64,000 nt of DNA from Lateolabrax maculatus. Its lineage: Eukaryota > Chordata > Actinopteri > Acropomatiformes > Lateolabracidae. Shown here one piece after another: positions 13,801-28,800 of this stretch (positions are counted from its first letter, which is position 1; every line of letters begins with the position of its first letter). The notes beneath the pieces were generated by a model. It was not told where the DNA came from, did not search any database, and saw nothing but the letters and a program-made list of their open reading frames with translations. Position numbers and translations under genes: made by a program. The stretch is taken from contig CM062213.1 in the NCBI GenBank assembly GCA_031216445.1, forward strand, positions 13,951,501 through 14,015,500, given 5' to 3'.

Positions 13801-16800
13801 TCTATTAAAACAATAAAAGCCTTTTAATTGTAAAATAGCACTCTGGTAATTATCTAGAGAGTCTGGATTTCTGCTGATTAATTAAAGCTGGGAGTTGACA
13901 AATTCAATTTTATATAAAACAAAAAACAAAAAAACTGAACATCAGGGGAAGTATGCCATTACATTCAAATGTTAACAAACAAATGTGCCTAAAGTACTAA
14001 CAATTATACACAACAAAGCTTCAAATTAAACCTAAACTGTGCATTGGACAAAAGCTTCATACATAAAATTATAATATATGGTATATGTGGCAGTAAAAAC
14101 AGCACAATTTAAATTTGCTCTGATTCAGGAAGATAAAAAATATGTAAACAACGGAAATAACCTGGCACCAGCCTCATTTATTTCAAACCCCCTGTTAAAC
14201 CACCCCTGCTGCTTGTCTCATTGCTCATGTAACCTGTGTGTCACCTTCTCTGAACGCAGAAAGAAAAAAATCCACCAAATGGAACTGTCAGCTTAGCCAG
14301 GCCGAAATAAATACCAGAATAGAACTCCACTGACAAGAAAATACCTAATAATTTAGCCTTCTACTCGAAAAAGGAAAAAAAGATGAAACCTGCAGAGAGG
14401 ATCAAAATAAGCCATTCATCAATCTATGAAATATTAGAAAATCCTTGACCTCGATCATTGGCTGTTAAATTAACATGAGCAAATGTGGGCTGTCGAAGAC
14501 GAAGCATGTTTCTTGTCAAGGACGGAAACAGTGGAAAAAACAATGGTTGGTGCAGTGGAGGAGTGTGACTCTCCATGCTAATGATAGGAGTGTGGCAGGC
14601 TCAGCAGGCTCTCCGCCTCATCGCTATGCGCTTGTCTGCAGCGGGTCAAAGGGCCGCTCCCACACACCGATAGACCAACACTGACGGACTGGCAGAGAGA
14701 ACATGCGCCTCCACTCTCCTGCTGCACCCACCGACTGACTGGTCAGAGAAGGGAAACTTTAATTGTTGCTGCGGTCAACGCCGATGGATGGATGTTTCAA
14801 CGTGAACCAACACAGAGAATGAATCATCTGAAAACCCCGTATCATCTGCAGAACATTTCTTTTCATAAAAAAAGTTTTAGACTCACATTGTCTAAGAGTT
14901 TTGCATCATCCTTTGCACTGCAATGTATAAAACTGGATATATCCAGTCTGAATAGAATAGCTAAAATTAAATGCAATGAAGAATGTGTACAGTGCTTAAG
15001 CTGAATTTAAGCGGATAAAGCCGCATTTTAGAAACAGCAAAAATCAACCTTGGTGAAATCATCTTCACACACTTCAAGGCCCTAAACCTCCTCCATAACA
15101 TGCAATTACATAATCTTCTTTAATCTTCCTGGAAGCATAAACCATCCTTTGAGTTTCCTACAGATGGAGATTTTCTGTGATGACATTTTAGCAGAAAAAG
15201 CCACAACTGTAGTGTCCATTAATACACATGGGCAAGGAATCAGATCTGAATTGGATGTGATTCACTAGTATCTACAGTAGTGTGCATGATGGCAAGCAAA
15301 CCATGGTGAATGAATAATGGTATCAGCAGAGACTGACAGGGAAGTTTGTGTGTGTACGCAGTGTGCAAGTGTGTGTTTCTGCATTGTGTGTGGAGGTGTC
15401 TCTCTTCTGTCCATCGCATCTGGCCAACACAAGTCTGACATGACATTTCCCCAGGACGTCAAGATGCAGGAAATAGGGGTCACGGCTGGGGGATTATAAA
15501 TCTAAAACTCATTTCATCCTGCTGTCATTCCCATCTTCCTCTTCCTCTCCTGTCATGTTGAGGCTCTGCTAGATTTTTACAAGTAATTAAAGAAATAAAA
15601 TAATAGACTATCAGTGCACGTTTCTTCGGAAATGAGGCTTGAAATTCCTCAAGCTTTCCTTACAGCTGCGAGCTTGATTACGTTCAGCAGCTCGTTCAAG
15701 ATTTAAGTAGCGTTATTGGCTTCAAACTGCCAGCTCCGAGGAAGAGGCGAACAAAACAACATGCAGTGTCACAACATGAATAATAAAAAGCCTAGAGGGT
15801 GGAGAACTTCCTCTCACACACAGACAAGACTAGCTTCCAGTGATTTCATTCAAATGCACAAAAAAACTTGCAACTCATCTCCTTACTGGAAGACATACAG
15901 AAAGCAGAGCCAAAATGCTACTTTAATTAAAGTGCGGTCGCTTTCATTTGCTTATCATTAGACAAAGAGTGCAAACCCCAACAGAGCCCACAATAACTTC
16001 ATGTACTGCAAGTGATTTTCACAGAGACAGTTTGGCATAACCTTTGTCAAGCTGAGGGCGTAATTCTGTCAGATAGCAGACAGGGTGGGTAAATAGGGAC
16101 GCCAGCCAATAGCAAAGCAGTGAACACACTGCAGCTGTTACAGCCAGGCAGTAAGCTTTATGGGCTTGTTCTAATACAACACTGACCGGGTCTAAAATAT
16201 GTCGTCCACACCCAGGTACATGGGCAACGACATACATAGAGTTCAAGGCTACTGGCTTGGATATTACAAGGGAAGCAACATACAAGTGTGCACACACATT
16301 GTGCACCCACACACAATAACTATCTTTCTTTAACACTAGGTGTCTGTAGATACAGCACATTTAGGGTGCTTTCCCACCTACCCTGTTTGGTTTGCTTCAG
16401 TCAAACTTTGTGGCATTTACCCTTTTGGTTTGTTTTGTTTGGGCTTGTGTGAAAGCAATGCATAAGTCTAGCTCTGGTGTGGTCTTAAAAACCGGGCCGA
16501 GATCGCCTGAAAAGACTGATGGGGGTAACAACATGAGTGCATGGATTTTTTCCCCAATATATCAAAAAGTGAAAAGCAGTACAACAGAGGTGTTTTGAGC
16601 TTGTGTCCTACTTTGTCTGTTTTAACAGTTCTTAACATGTAGAGAGCGCACAGTAACTATCCCTCCATTATATTAGGGTACAAAATGCCTCTTGCTTGTT
16701 CTACACTATAAAATTCAGCTGAAAGTAAACATGGCACAAGGAGGTAGTAAACAGAGGAGAGCCACGATAAATAATCTGCTATTAGACCAAAAGTAAGTGG

Positions 16801-19800
16801 AAGTGCTGTGTTTTTTCTAATTGGGATACAACAGCTAGGAGTAAGTGAAAATGCACAAATAAAAATAACAGTGCACTGCGCAGGCCATTTCATCAGCAGG
16901 TTGTCCCGATGAAACATGATGACAAGTGACTAGCCTGTGCGTGGTCATGTCCTCACAGTGCAAGGACCCTTTCACAGCACTCAATGCCAAACCGAGTGCA
17001 GCCTGAAGACAGTGACACAGGCAGCAGTGATAGAGCGCACAGCAACTACTGATGTCACAACCACAGAAATACTCGCTGTGATATGAGCTTTGAGTTTTGA
17101 GTTTTTCAAATATTATAATTCTTTTCTCATCTCTGACATATTGTTCTTACAAGAATTGCCAGTCAGTGCAGTAACAAAATGCAGATCAATGACCTCTGGG
17201 AATACAACACATTGTGTAAGCACAGCCTTTCAAGATGTGTCTTTATATATTAGACAAGGCATCATTCCCATGGAAAAGCCAACAGAGGCTGATTTATTTG
17301 AGCTGAGTGCAAAGTTATGACAAACTGTGGGCCGAAGGATTTTAGGCCAATCATAAAAATGTTTCACCTGTCTGTCTAAACTAACTTGTTGAAAGAAACA
17401 AAAAGCAGAATAACAAAAATGCTGTCTCAGACTGCAAACTCTGTTGTATTTGTTCCAAGACATCAAATTGAGCTCAAGCTGTGCCTTACATCCGCGAGCC
17501 TTGTTTCCTTTAGCATCAGCAGAGCCTGCAGCCTCTCCAGGGGAACGAGTGCGTCCCTGCTGCCTGAGCTCAGCCAGCAGAGCAGGCAGAGGCCAGCTGA
17601 GCTGACTGAGCAGGACTGGCTCAGAAAGCTGCAGGACAGAGACATACTATTCACCTCCAGCATCTGTCCTAGTGAGACAGAGGCAGTCTGGGACAAGAAC
17701 GGCCTCTATAATACGTGGATATGTGTGCACGCATCTATGGCACAGGACAGGCTGAGGTTCAGCTAAACCTTTAATTCTGGACTGATAGAAGATAGGAAAG
17801 AGGTTTCTACTGTATGCCAGACCGCCTGCAAAGTCCACTCCTCAGGAACAACAGAGGTCTTGTGGTCTTGTTTAGATGATGATGAACAATTAATCAATTA
17901 ACTGACAAAATATAAAACAAATTAATACATAATGAAAAAAAAGGGTTAGTTTCAGCCCCATATCAATCACTTTTATATAAAATGTAAGAAAATAGTAAAT
18001 AAATGCACCAGAAACACAATTTCTTGGACCTCAAGGTGAAATTGTTTGTGTCTGACTATCAAGTCAAGTCCAAAACCAAAAGATAACAAATTAAAGATTA
18101 ATCAATCTTAATGTATCTCAATTGTTTATCAAACCTTTTGATTTACTGTTGATCGAACAATTTAATTAAATGTTTCAGCAATAATCTGTATCCCCAATTA
18201 AACTGTTCCAATTCCCAATAAATCAAATTAACCTATTTTACAGGAAACACTTGTTAAAGCAGTGGGGATGCTGTGGTAGCGTTGATGCTGGCGGCCTCCT
18301 CCAGTCCTCTGAATATAGGGCACGTCATGTAAATGATGAATGCTCAGAGGCTGCTGCTCCACTTCCTAGAGCGAGGAAGGGCACAGAGTATGCAAATGTT
18401 TCACCCCAAACATGAATAGCTAAGGAAAAAAAAAAAAAAAAACACAACACTACATGTCAGTTCTAATATTTTTACCATTAAAATGAAAAAGATTCATGAT
18501 GTTTGAATTGCTGTAGAGGGTCTACAGAGTTTAAACATTAAGCGGAGTAGCGAGTAGCGAGAACAGAGTGTGTGGCATTACCGGGGCAGCAAATCAGTTG
18601 GATGTCTGATGGTTTTATAAAAGACAAACAAGTCTCAAAGCCATCAGTGTTAAGTTTGATAATCTACATAGTGCAGGACAAGCCATTTAAGAGGAACAGG
18701 GGGTTTGTCTTGGGCACTAGAGTGGAAATCTGAGAAGTGTCAAGTGATAAGAGCAGACCTGCTGCTTGTAAAGAGTCACCAGCCTGACAGAAGCAGCTTA
18801 GTGCTTCACCATCAGTCCTGAGGCTGTTACAGCCCGTGTTTCCCTCACTGCTGAGCAGAACTTGCTATTTAAATAAGCAGTCCAAGATATATACACAATT
18901 TTTATAGCTGAAAATGTATTTGACAGAGTTAGTTTAAATGCTTAAGGGTCTAATATGACATTTCAGAATATTCTCACTATAGCAACCAGATTCAATCCAT
19001 TTGAAGAACTATCAGCCCCGTCAAGAGAAAGATGCTAATCTTGGAGAGGACTATTTATCATCTCAACAGGCAACTGATGAAAGGGAAAAAACATTAACAT
19101 ACAAAAAAAAAGGTACTTCCTTTAGACCTGTGAGATTAAATAAAATCCAGAATAAACGACAAGCGTCTCCCATGAATCACCAAAGTCTATAATGAGTTCC
19201 AAAGAAAGGGATCATTAGTAAAACTGGTTTAAGCGGCTATATCTGGAAGCTCCACCTGGCTGTGCAGCAACCAAACTTTTCCGACCTTTTCAGATTTTTA
19301 CCAAAGTTAAACCGGAATAAATCGAAATCAAATAGAAAGAAAAAAAATCTAATATCATTAATTATTCAATTTTTCTGTTTCGCAGCTGAAGTTTTTAGAC
19401 CGCGGAGATTACTGCTAAAAGTTTGAGAAGGATTACTTTAGAAGAGGCTGTAGGTGAAAGACATGCAGGTTATGTTAACTGACGCCAGAGAAATGGGTCG
19501 GTCGTCAGGCGGGTTTATACAGCAATATTTTGAAGCTCACAAAGAAAACAAACTCTAATGCAGGCATAACAACACAGCTCTGAAGAACCGCATTATCTCT
19601 TTCCTACTGCACAGGGACTTCACTCTGTGGACACACTGGGTAAACACACCCTGAAAATGAGCCTTGGATATGTTTCACTGCCAGCAGATTTTCACCACAA
19701 CCAAATACAAGCTTGTGTCATCTTTTCGAAAAAGCTTCTTAGGATTAGTCAAACCTCTCATAGTCAGCGTGTTGATCATATAAAACCATGTAGTATGTGT

Positions 19801-22800
19801 CAGGCGCATAAATCACCTCGTGAAAAAACATGATGTGGTTGCGTGCCAGCCGGCGCGGCACGGACACGGCAGGGATAACAATCAGATGTGTTTGCCTCTA
19901 CTTGGTCTCAGCGGCATGGGTGCAGCTGGAAGCTATTCTGTCGTAGCTGTTGTGAATGCACTACGCAGGCGTGATTGCTACAGCTTGCCAGCAGCGCTAT
20001 CTGACCAAATAAAGTGTGCGTCTGCTTTGCTTTCACTCAGTCCCCTGACATCGAATAAATATTTGGGATGTATGCCTCTTTTGTCGAGTCACACTGTAAA
20101 ATAAGAGACTGTTTGTGCAGACTCTGGCAGTACAGTGCCATGAATTTTAAGTACAGCCTTCAGTCAGGTCTGGATGTTATTAAATCCCCTGATGATAATC
20201 CAATAATCTACATATTGTAGGCTGGATCATCATATTAAAAAACGAATTTCAGGCACTGCTCGAGCACAGAGCAGGAAAGAATTATATCTGTTTACAGTTC
20301 ATGCATGTCTTGTTTTGGCAATTTTTACTAGATTCAACCCACATGGTTCTTAATCAAACTTCCAAAATACTGAATATGATTAAGATCAGTCTTGTTTACT
20401 CTGTTTTACTCCTTATTATAGGGAGGTCAAGATTGTATACAAATAAAGTTGTGTGCTGTGATAACAAATTACAGATAATAAAGAATACCAAGTAAATTAT
20501 TAATAAATACAATTATTATCACAGTACAGAGAGCCAGAGTCATTCATCTTTTTAAAGCTAGTGTCTGTTTAACTTGCTCCATCCAGACAATGCAATTTAA
20601 ATTGTGGACTGTTTTAACTCAGTATTGAAAAAGCTGAAAAAAGGGGTTTCTGTTCATATTCTAAGCTGATATATGTTTTGTACTGGACAGAAAGATTCAA
20701 GCAGCTAGTCACTGATGTTAAGATGATACATTAGAGCCGTAGTTACTGAATGCTTTGTCAGTCCACCACAGCTTACAATAGCTTAAAATAGGGACAGAAA
20801 ATCAGAATTTCAGATAAGTAAAACTTTTATTTCAACATACATGAAGAACCAAAAGCTACAGGGAGTGAAACAGAAGCTAACCAGAAAGTGGGGCAGGTCT
20901 TCGGCTCTCCATACAACCTCTTTAGAGAAAATGTTTATCTCTTAGCACATATCCACATATCATGGCTGAAACTAATATTGAAACACACTAAGTTGACACA
21001 TTTTAAAGCAAAACACTGTTTAAGAGTGCAATCAACGTACAATCAACGGCGTTTTCAGGTCGTTTTTGTAAAGATCTCTGGCCACACATTAAACAGCTGA
21101 ACAATACAAAAGCAGCCAAGTTACTCAGTTCAATCACCTACGGTATACAGGGTTGTAATGCAGCTGAATTCCTGATTAGTTTCTCATTGCTATATTTTTC
21201 TTTTGTCAAAGAACTGAACAAGATTGTGATCTGAAAGCGGGTCATGAATGCTACTTGTTAATCAGAAGAAAAGTAATTCCTGCACTTCTGTGCGGAGCAA
21301 ATCAATGCAATCACATAGATTGACATCTAAAATGAAAGTGGGTTGGAGAGGCAGACTTACAGACAAACTTTAATGCCCCTGAGCCCCCAATCAGGCTCAC
21401 ATAATTTCAAAAGCTCCGTTTTCCTCGTTCACATTAAAATGCTCGCCTTCTGATTGAATCTCTCTGGAGACTTTGTGGGTGTCAAAAACGTTAACTTAGT
21501 GTGGACACAAGGTCACAATGAAGAGAAAAATTATGCCTTTTCTAATTTCTGAAAGACGAGTCAATAAAGCTAACATTCCCAAACACATCTGCCTCTCTTT
21601 TAAACGGTGCCTTTTAAAAAACCACCACCAAAACAACCATCACAAGAGTTAAAATGAGCTTTTGATACAATGTATTTTAAAAAAGGAGTTTTTCTTGACA
21701 CTTCAATACACGAGGGTGTCGATAAAACGGATGAGCTAACTCGACTTTTCCTGATTAAAGCTGCAACACTTTTCACAACCCTCTAAACCATCTGACAGCT
21801 TACACTTTTAATGCTTGACAAATGCTCACTTGTTTTACAGCTGCAGTTATTGTAAGTCACAGTGGATAAGAGCTTCTGCAAAATGCCTGAACTGTAAACA
21901 GCTGCTGGAGCAGGAAACCTTGTTATTGTGCAGACTGAGAGTGATGATGAGTAGAGGAACCAGGGTAAGGACAGACAATACAGCTGGCTGCTTCCTACTG
22001 ATTAGCCTGACCCCAGATGCACGGTAAATGCATTATGGGAAACAAACTCTAAGAATACTGGGTCAGAGAAACTTGAACTGACCATACATCACATTAAGAA
22101 AAGAATTTAGGAGTTATAGTGGTTAAAATAGCTAATGGGGATATCAATTATTATATAGGCCAAACCAGGGCAGTCATGCAAAACGTTTTTTCGCTTTCAT
22201 TGGGTGTTTTCCATTCCACATAAGATCTAATAATGATTACTTTAAGAGCTTTTTTCCTCTGGGCTGATAATTACATAAATGTTTTCCAAAGAACTGTTGT
22301 TTAATTTGACACCATTTCCCTAATTCCACAGCTAAAACTAGACTGAGACTGAGCATGTGAGAGCTTTCCCAGCACGTAGATGCCTATCAATCATCTCCTG
22401 TCCCTCTGCACCTGGACTGTAGTGATAAGCAAAGGTTTGCAGGTAAACAGAGATACAACTGGACTCTCATTTAGACAAAAGAGGCATTTAACAGGTAATC
22501 TCAAGGCTCCTTCTCTCTCCCTCCCAGCGACAGGTTAGCTCAAGGAGGGGGTCAGATCTGGCTGATTGGAGGCTGTAAATGAGGACTCATATCGGCAGCA
22601 CGTCTAATTAAATCAAATCATGGACGCAGGGCATTACAAGAGATTATAGCCCAGTCCGGCCCTGCCCAGACCCCCGAGAACAATGGCCTATAATCTGTTT
22701 TAATTCCCTAGATAATCAAGCAACGCAGGGCTCGGAGTCTCATGGCTTAAATGTTACAGCAGTTCACATCCACCCAAATATTAAACTGACATTGAAAAAA

Positions 22801-25800
22801 CTAAAAAGGCAGAGAAGCCTGAATAATAGCTGCTCTGCAATCACTGACCAGTCATGCATTTTTAACATTTACCAAGATCTGCGATTGTCTCTGCCCAAAA
22901 CCCCAAAACATTTCATATTCACCACTTTTTAAAGCCTAGTCTACCTCTAAGGGAGTAGGAGAAAAAATAACCATTTATACAACATCTTTCACTGCCTGGT
23001 CTTTTTCATTTAATGAAATCTTTATAGCGGTGTCACTGGTGTGCAGGCTGCTCTCCCTACTGATCTGCCTCACATTAGAGAGGCCCAGGCTCAGCATTAA
23101 GCCTCACTTTAAGCCGCAAAACTTTAAGGACAGCACTTCCACTTTTATTCACTAAGATGACCAGTAAATCTCTCCTCTCCGGTGATCCTTCCTCACCCTC
23201 TCTGGTCTGTCAGACTAGTTACAGCACGCACAGTACTCCTCTGACTTCCAGTTAACTGGCAGACAGATACATATCCAACTATTGATGTCATACAGGTATA
23301 ATGCATTCATTCATAATGAATCATTGGGAGGAGACATGTGGGGGTGTTGTATATTGTGTTGTATATTGCTACAGAAAATTACACTTCTGAATGACCCATC
23401 TGAAGAACACACTTCTTGAGTGTGTGGCTGATGTCTAATTTAGAAACTTAAGCTAAGCAAGTACACATTCAGTTTCCAGTTTACTGAGTACAATTCTAAT
23501 TTACTAACTAATTCAGTCTAATAAAAACAGCCCTGTAATAAACACTACCTTCATGAGAGTGATAATGCAATAACCATTTTAGAGAAGTGGAGGCTGCATT
23601 ATACTGAGAGGTTTTTCTTATATTTCCACCCCATGTACATGGGGTAAAAAGAGATATCAGAAACACCTGTTGTATAATCCAACATAGCTCAACAAAACAC
23701 CACAAACTACATCCTCCAAAAGGATTATAAAACTGAATCAACACCTCTCTAAAACTGTTTAAACAGAAACTGAATATTATAACCTTCATGTAGGACTGAT
23801 GTATGAAACTACATTAGTATTAGCTAAGTTTACCAAGTAAACTGACAATCGGGAGTATATATTTTACTCAGTGTTGATGAGGGTCTGTGATATCTATATG
23901 ACCATGTTTTTTATGCAACTTTTCTCCTTTCCAAAGTTTATAATTTTGTAGTGTGTTATACCTACTGTTTATAAGCTTGTGGCAAAACAACATAAGCATT
24001 GAATAAAGAGTATAGAAAATGTGGAAACCAAAAACATAAAATCTGGAAGGTGGAATGTCAACCAGAAGAGATTAATATACTAGACGATAAGAAGGAGAGG
24101 ATGACAATGACAAAAATTGACAGATTAATTGCACCAATCCAATTAATTTTGTTTTTCTTAATGTATGTCATTTAAACGTCATCATTCATTAAACTTCAAA
24201 CTTCGTGGAGAGTACAAATGGTCATGATAAAGAATAGACTTAAAAATGAACAAAAACAAAAACAAAAAACATGTTGTTCCTCCTGCAGGTTCAAGAGCTT
24301 CTTCAGACACCTCAGCTATCTGCGAGCAGGTGGGGAGGTACTCGTTTTTCTACGCTCATTTCTAAGAGCATCTTAAGTTACCTTGCTTGTGGGAAACACC
24401 TGTTAACCTTAAGATATTTTTTGGGAAACAAGGCTCTGGTCTCTTTGCATCTACAATATGGAGCTGTAAAAACATCTTTCACCTGCATGTTTCCTGCACT
24501 TCTATTAAAAGTTTTCCATCTGTTTTTACCTGCTAGAAAACAAATGGCAGATTGCGAAACAGACTCATCTGTGCAGAAAGCTGACATAAACATTTCTCGT
24601 GCACAACAGATGTACCATTATCTGACTCACTTAACTTAAGCATGAGCCAAAGTAATCATCTCAATAAGACAAAATGTTCTGTGTGATGGACATAGCTCCA
24701 GCTCTACTTTCTCCAATCAATGCAGTTGTTTATCCGCTAATCTAGCAGCGGCATGGACCGAAGTAAACATGCAGCCTGACTCCGTCCTGCCTTAAGCATC
24801 ATCAACTACTCCCTCTCTCTGGATGAGGATATTATGCCAGCACTCCTCTAATGGAACATGACTGTTCTGTCTTTCCCCATGGCTCCATTTCCGCATGAAT
24901 GCAGGCTCTCTGTCACACCACCCTGACTGACTTCCAAGCTGGACAAACTCATTTGTCTGGGGTGGGTGGGTGTTGGGAAATTAGTAGGGTGGGGGACTGG
25001 GAACTAGCTTCCTCAAAAGAATTGGTTACCAAACAAGATCTGTGGCATTTAATAAAGCACATACCTTTGAAACGAGGAGAAGATTACTGAGAGAGAAGCC
25101 AGCACAGGAGGGGAAAGAGAGACAGACAGAGAGAGAGAGAGAGATGGAGCTGCTAAAGGAAAGGAGAGCAGACTAAGGCGAGCCACAGGGGAGATGGCAG
25201 CCGTGGGTGCCCTTGAAATTGCCTGACTCATTACTGCAGCAGCACGGCCATGCGTGGTGATGGCAGGCTCAGAGAGAGCTCTCGGCTGGGCTCTGACAGT
25301 CGCAGAGTGAAAGACAGCCCTGTTTTTAAACCACCAGAGGAACACTTCAAAGGCTGGCACGCTCATTCTGCCTTTTCAAACCCCACCCTGCGTTACGGCG
25401 AGGCAGAGAAACATGCTAATACGTTTTCATGATTTACCCTCGTGTTTGTGGTCTGATAAGGAAGAAACAACTACTGAGAAAGGATTAATCAAGGACAGTA
25501 TACAGGTGCATCCGGACACTCTGAGTGACAGGTCTGTGTGGGTGACTCAGCACCACGGTAATCATTTAATTCTTCAGCTGCGTGGGCTTCAGTCGAAGTC
25601 AGACCAGCATCAGTGCACAGCTGCCTGCTGCTATACCATCTACAGCATCTATAGTCTCTGAAACAAAGTTAGGTCCCCAAATATGCATGGATAATAAGGG
25701 TCTGCAGTCTTATTTCCCTTTTTTATCTGGTCCTACACTGCCATGAAGTAGAGCGGAAACACGTCCCCAGGGTAAGTAGACAGCAGAAGAGTCAGTCTGG

Positions 25801-28800
25801 CCCTGCAATACTGTGGTCGCACACAGCCAACTGACTAGTCTCTATCATCACAATTAAGGCACAGTGGCTGCTGTGGCCTCCACTCTGTCCTCCGCAGGAG
25901 TTGACTGCCAACTTTAGGCCACAGTGGTGTGATAATAAGTGCACAGCTTCGTCCAGCTCCAATCAGGGTTACAGCGATCCAGCCAACCTCTATTTAAAAT
26001 GGCGCCAGCGCTCCAAGTGTAGCGTGACTGAGGGAGGGAATTGTAATCTCATCACCATTTAACCATGTTGCCTAAAATAAAGGCATTATTTCCCAGAACA
26101 TAAAGCACTTACTTTACAGGGTGAAGGATGGAGCTCTGTAGATAACAATGTCTGGCTTTCTGGTTATAACCTCATTTAATGAGTTCAAAGTAAGACTGGA
26201 AGGCCAAAACATTTATTAAAATGAACAAAACTTGAACGTGTGTATTAAGAATCTGGGAGATGTCTCATGTTGATTGTGGCTCAGTTTAATGTTTTAGTTC
26301 AAGACGTTTGATGTAATTTTGCATTAAGAGTGCTTTTCTGCTCTTGTATGGTGTTTAAATACTATTTAATGCCAGTATGACTGGTGGAATAAAACCCTTC
26401 CTAATCAGAAGAGTTCCCTGTGAAATCATCGCTCCCTGAAGGAAATGGCAAGTCTGCAGACAAATCCTCCTCAATCCTACCTTAATGTCCTTATGTTGAG
26501 AAATACGTGCAAGCAAGCAATTATGTGTTGGGTGAATGTTTGCCAGATGTGTGTGCATCACCCTGCAACAGTCGGGTGCTGGATGTGTTTGTACATTAGA
26601 GATTTGGCCGCAGGAGCTTTTACGTTAGAAAAAGGATGCAAATCGGCAGGAGGTAAAGCTCTCAACACAGCAACAAGACTCAGGGCCTGAGGTCAGGCGG
26701 AGTGACATGCCAGGCTAAGGAGATTACAGCCCGCCACAGACCAACCAAAGGCTGCCCTCGTCAGTGAACAGTCAAACACACTGTCAACACAGTTGTTAAG
26801 GCGATGGTGCCATGACATAACAAGTGCGTTGTTTATCTGAGCCCTTTGGGACTCTAGTCTGTTTGAGAACATCAAATCAAAAGCTTTGAATGCTGAAATA
26901 TGTTGTAACAGTGAATTAAAGCTTATATAAAATACAAGCAATCAATGGATACACATAGTGAAATTCTGAATTTACAGTTCAAGGGCTCCTCATTACACCT
27001 GTCACCAAAATGTTTTTTTTTTTTATTTAAGTCTCATTGAGATGCAGATCTATTGGTCAAGAGAAACGTGAGAAAGAATTCAAACAGCAGTTCTGGGTCA
27101 CAACAGTTTTTATGTTTCTGTATTTCATCATAGTGGCTCATTGTAGGGCTTGGTTCAAATGTCTACTGTAAATGTTGAAATACTACATTGATTTTACCAT
27201 CCTTGCAGCTCTGATTGTGAAACGCACTAATTGTCAGAGTTCTGCCGAAGATAGATTTGTTGAGATAAGAGCTAAGAAGAGAGCTAGGTTAATGCAGCCT
27301 GGACCTAAGGCTGCTCCTGGCTACTGTCTGGTTGTGGAAAGGTGGAGTGGACTAAATGGGACTGAGGCTGGCCAAGAAACAGGAAATCAGAGACTGTTGT
27401 GCCCACATCTTTATAGAGACCTGGCTCCATCTCAACGACCCGGATCAAGCTATCGCTAGTGATGGGCAGAACGTGTTCTGAGCCGACAGAGAGAAACACT
27501 TTGGCAGGACGAGGGGATGCGGACTCTGTGTTTACATTAATGATGCTGGGTGCTCAAATGCAGTCAAAGATGAGGGACAATGTTTCCCAGATGTCGAACT
27601 TTTAATTTGAAGATTAAGACCATATTGTCAACACTGTTTTGTTTCTGCTGTTTACATTCCCCCCGGGAATTGGCCATGTATGCATACACATACAAGGAAC
27701 TTGACTCCGGTTTTCACTGTTGCTCTATTTCTATGTCATCCTGAGAGAGGATAAGGTAACCTAAAAGCAAACACTGCTGGGAAAATGAATAGTAATGGTG
27801 AACCATTATTACTCAGACATCAGTATATATAGTAGTTTTTTTCAACCCAATATTTGGCAATTTTATGCAGGCCGCGCACATTCTCCTCCCCCTCTTTGTG
27901 AACTCTACTTAGAGAGGAGTTCTGCAGTTCACAGTTCTGCAGAACCACACAAACGATGAGTTATATCACGCTAACACAGTCAGAGAAGAGAGAGAAACAT
28001 AGAGACACAGAAGCAGAAACTGTTTAAGCCAATCCCAAATCCTATGTGCCAAAGTATCAAACAATTCAACACAAAAAGGCCAAGCTTTGGCTCTCGACCT
28101 ACCAAATCCTTTCCCCCTTCATTTATAAACTTTCTCACCCTACAAAAACTCTAAGGTTCATTTTAAAAGAGGCCACCAAGCTGGCACGGCATGTGCCCCT
28201 CTGGCCCAGATAGACAAAACACTGGAGCTTATTGCCGCTGTGCTTTAACATATCCTCACCATGTTGTTTTGGCACTTTGGTTAAGCATTGTTGAGCCTCA
28301 TGCTAAACATTTGTGCCTGAAGGCACAGCTCTCACACATTTGTTTGTATCTGACACACAGCTCCTGTCAGCTCAGTGGAAAGAAAAAATACATTACAAAT
28401 AAACTTGTAAGTTGAATAATATCACATAGTTACATCGGCTACCCTAGAACAAATTAATTCAGAGAATAAAGTTTGCAGTGACAGTAGACACATTCCTAAT
28501 AAAATTTACTTTGTGAAATGAACGTCACAGAAAAATAATTGGAACACCATCTGCTGCCCCCGTTCTGATAAGGATGGGATGTTAAGTAACAAACCACCCC
28601 TCTTGTAGATCTAAAAAAGCGAGTATGCCAAGCTCATCATGGGACATGGTTGTTTCTGATGGGGCCTCTGTGTACTCATACTCTCTTTCAGTATTGTAGA
28701 TCTGGGGAGCCTCCAAAGCTCCTGCCAGAATACAAAATGCCAGATCGCCGCCTTGAAAGGAGCTCCAAGCAGAGGGACAAGCTGGTATCCAAGAAAAGAG

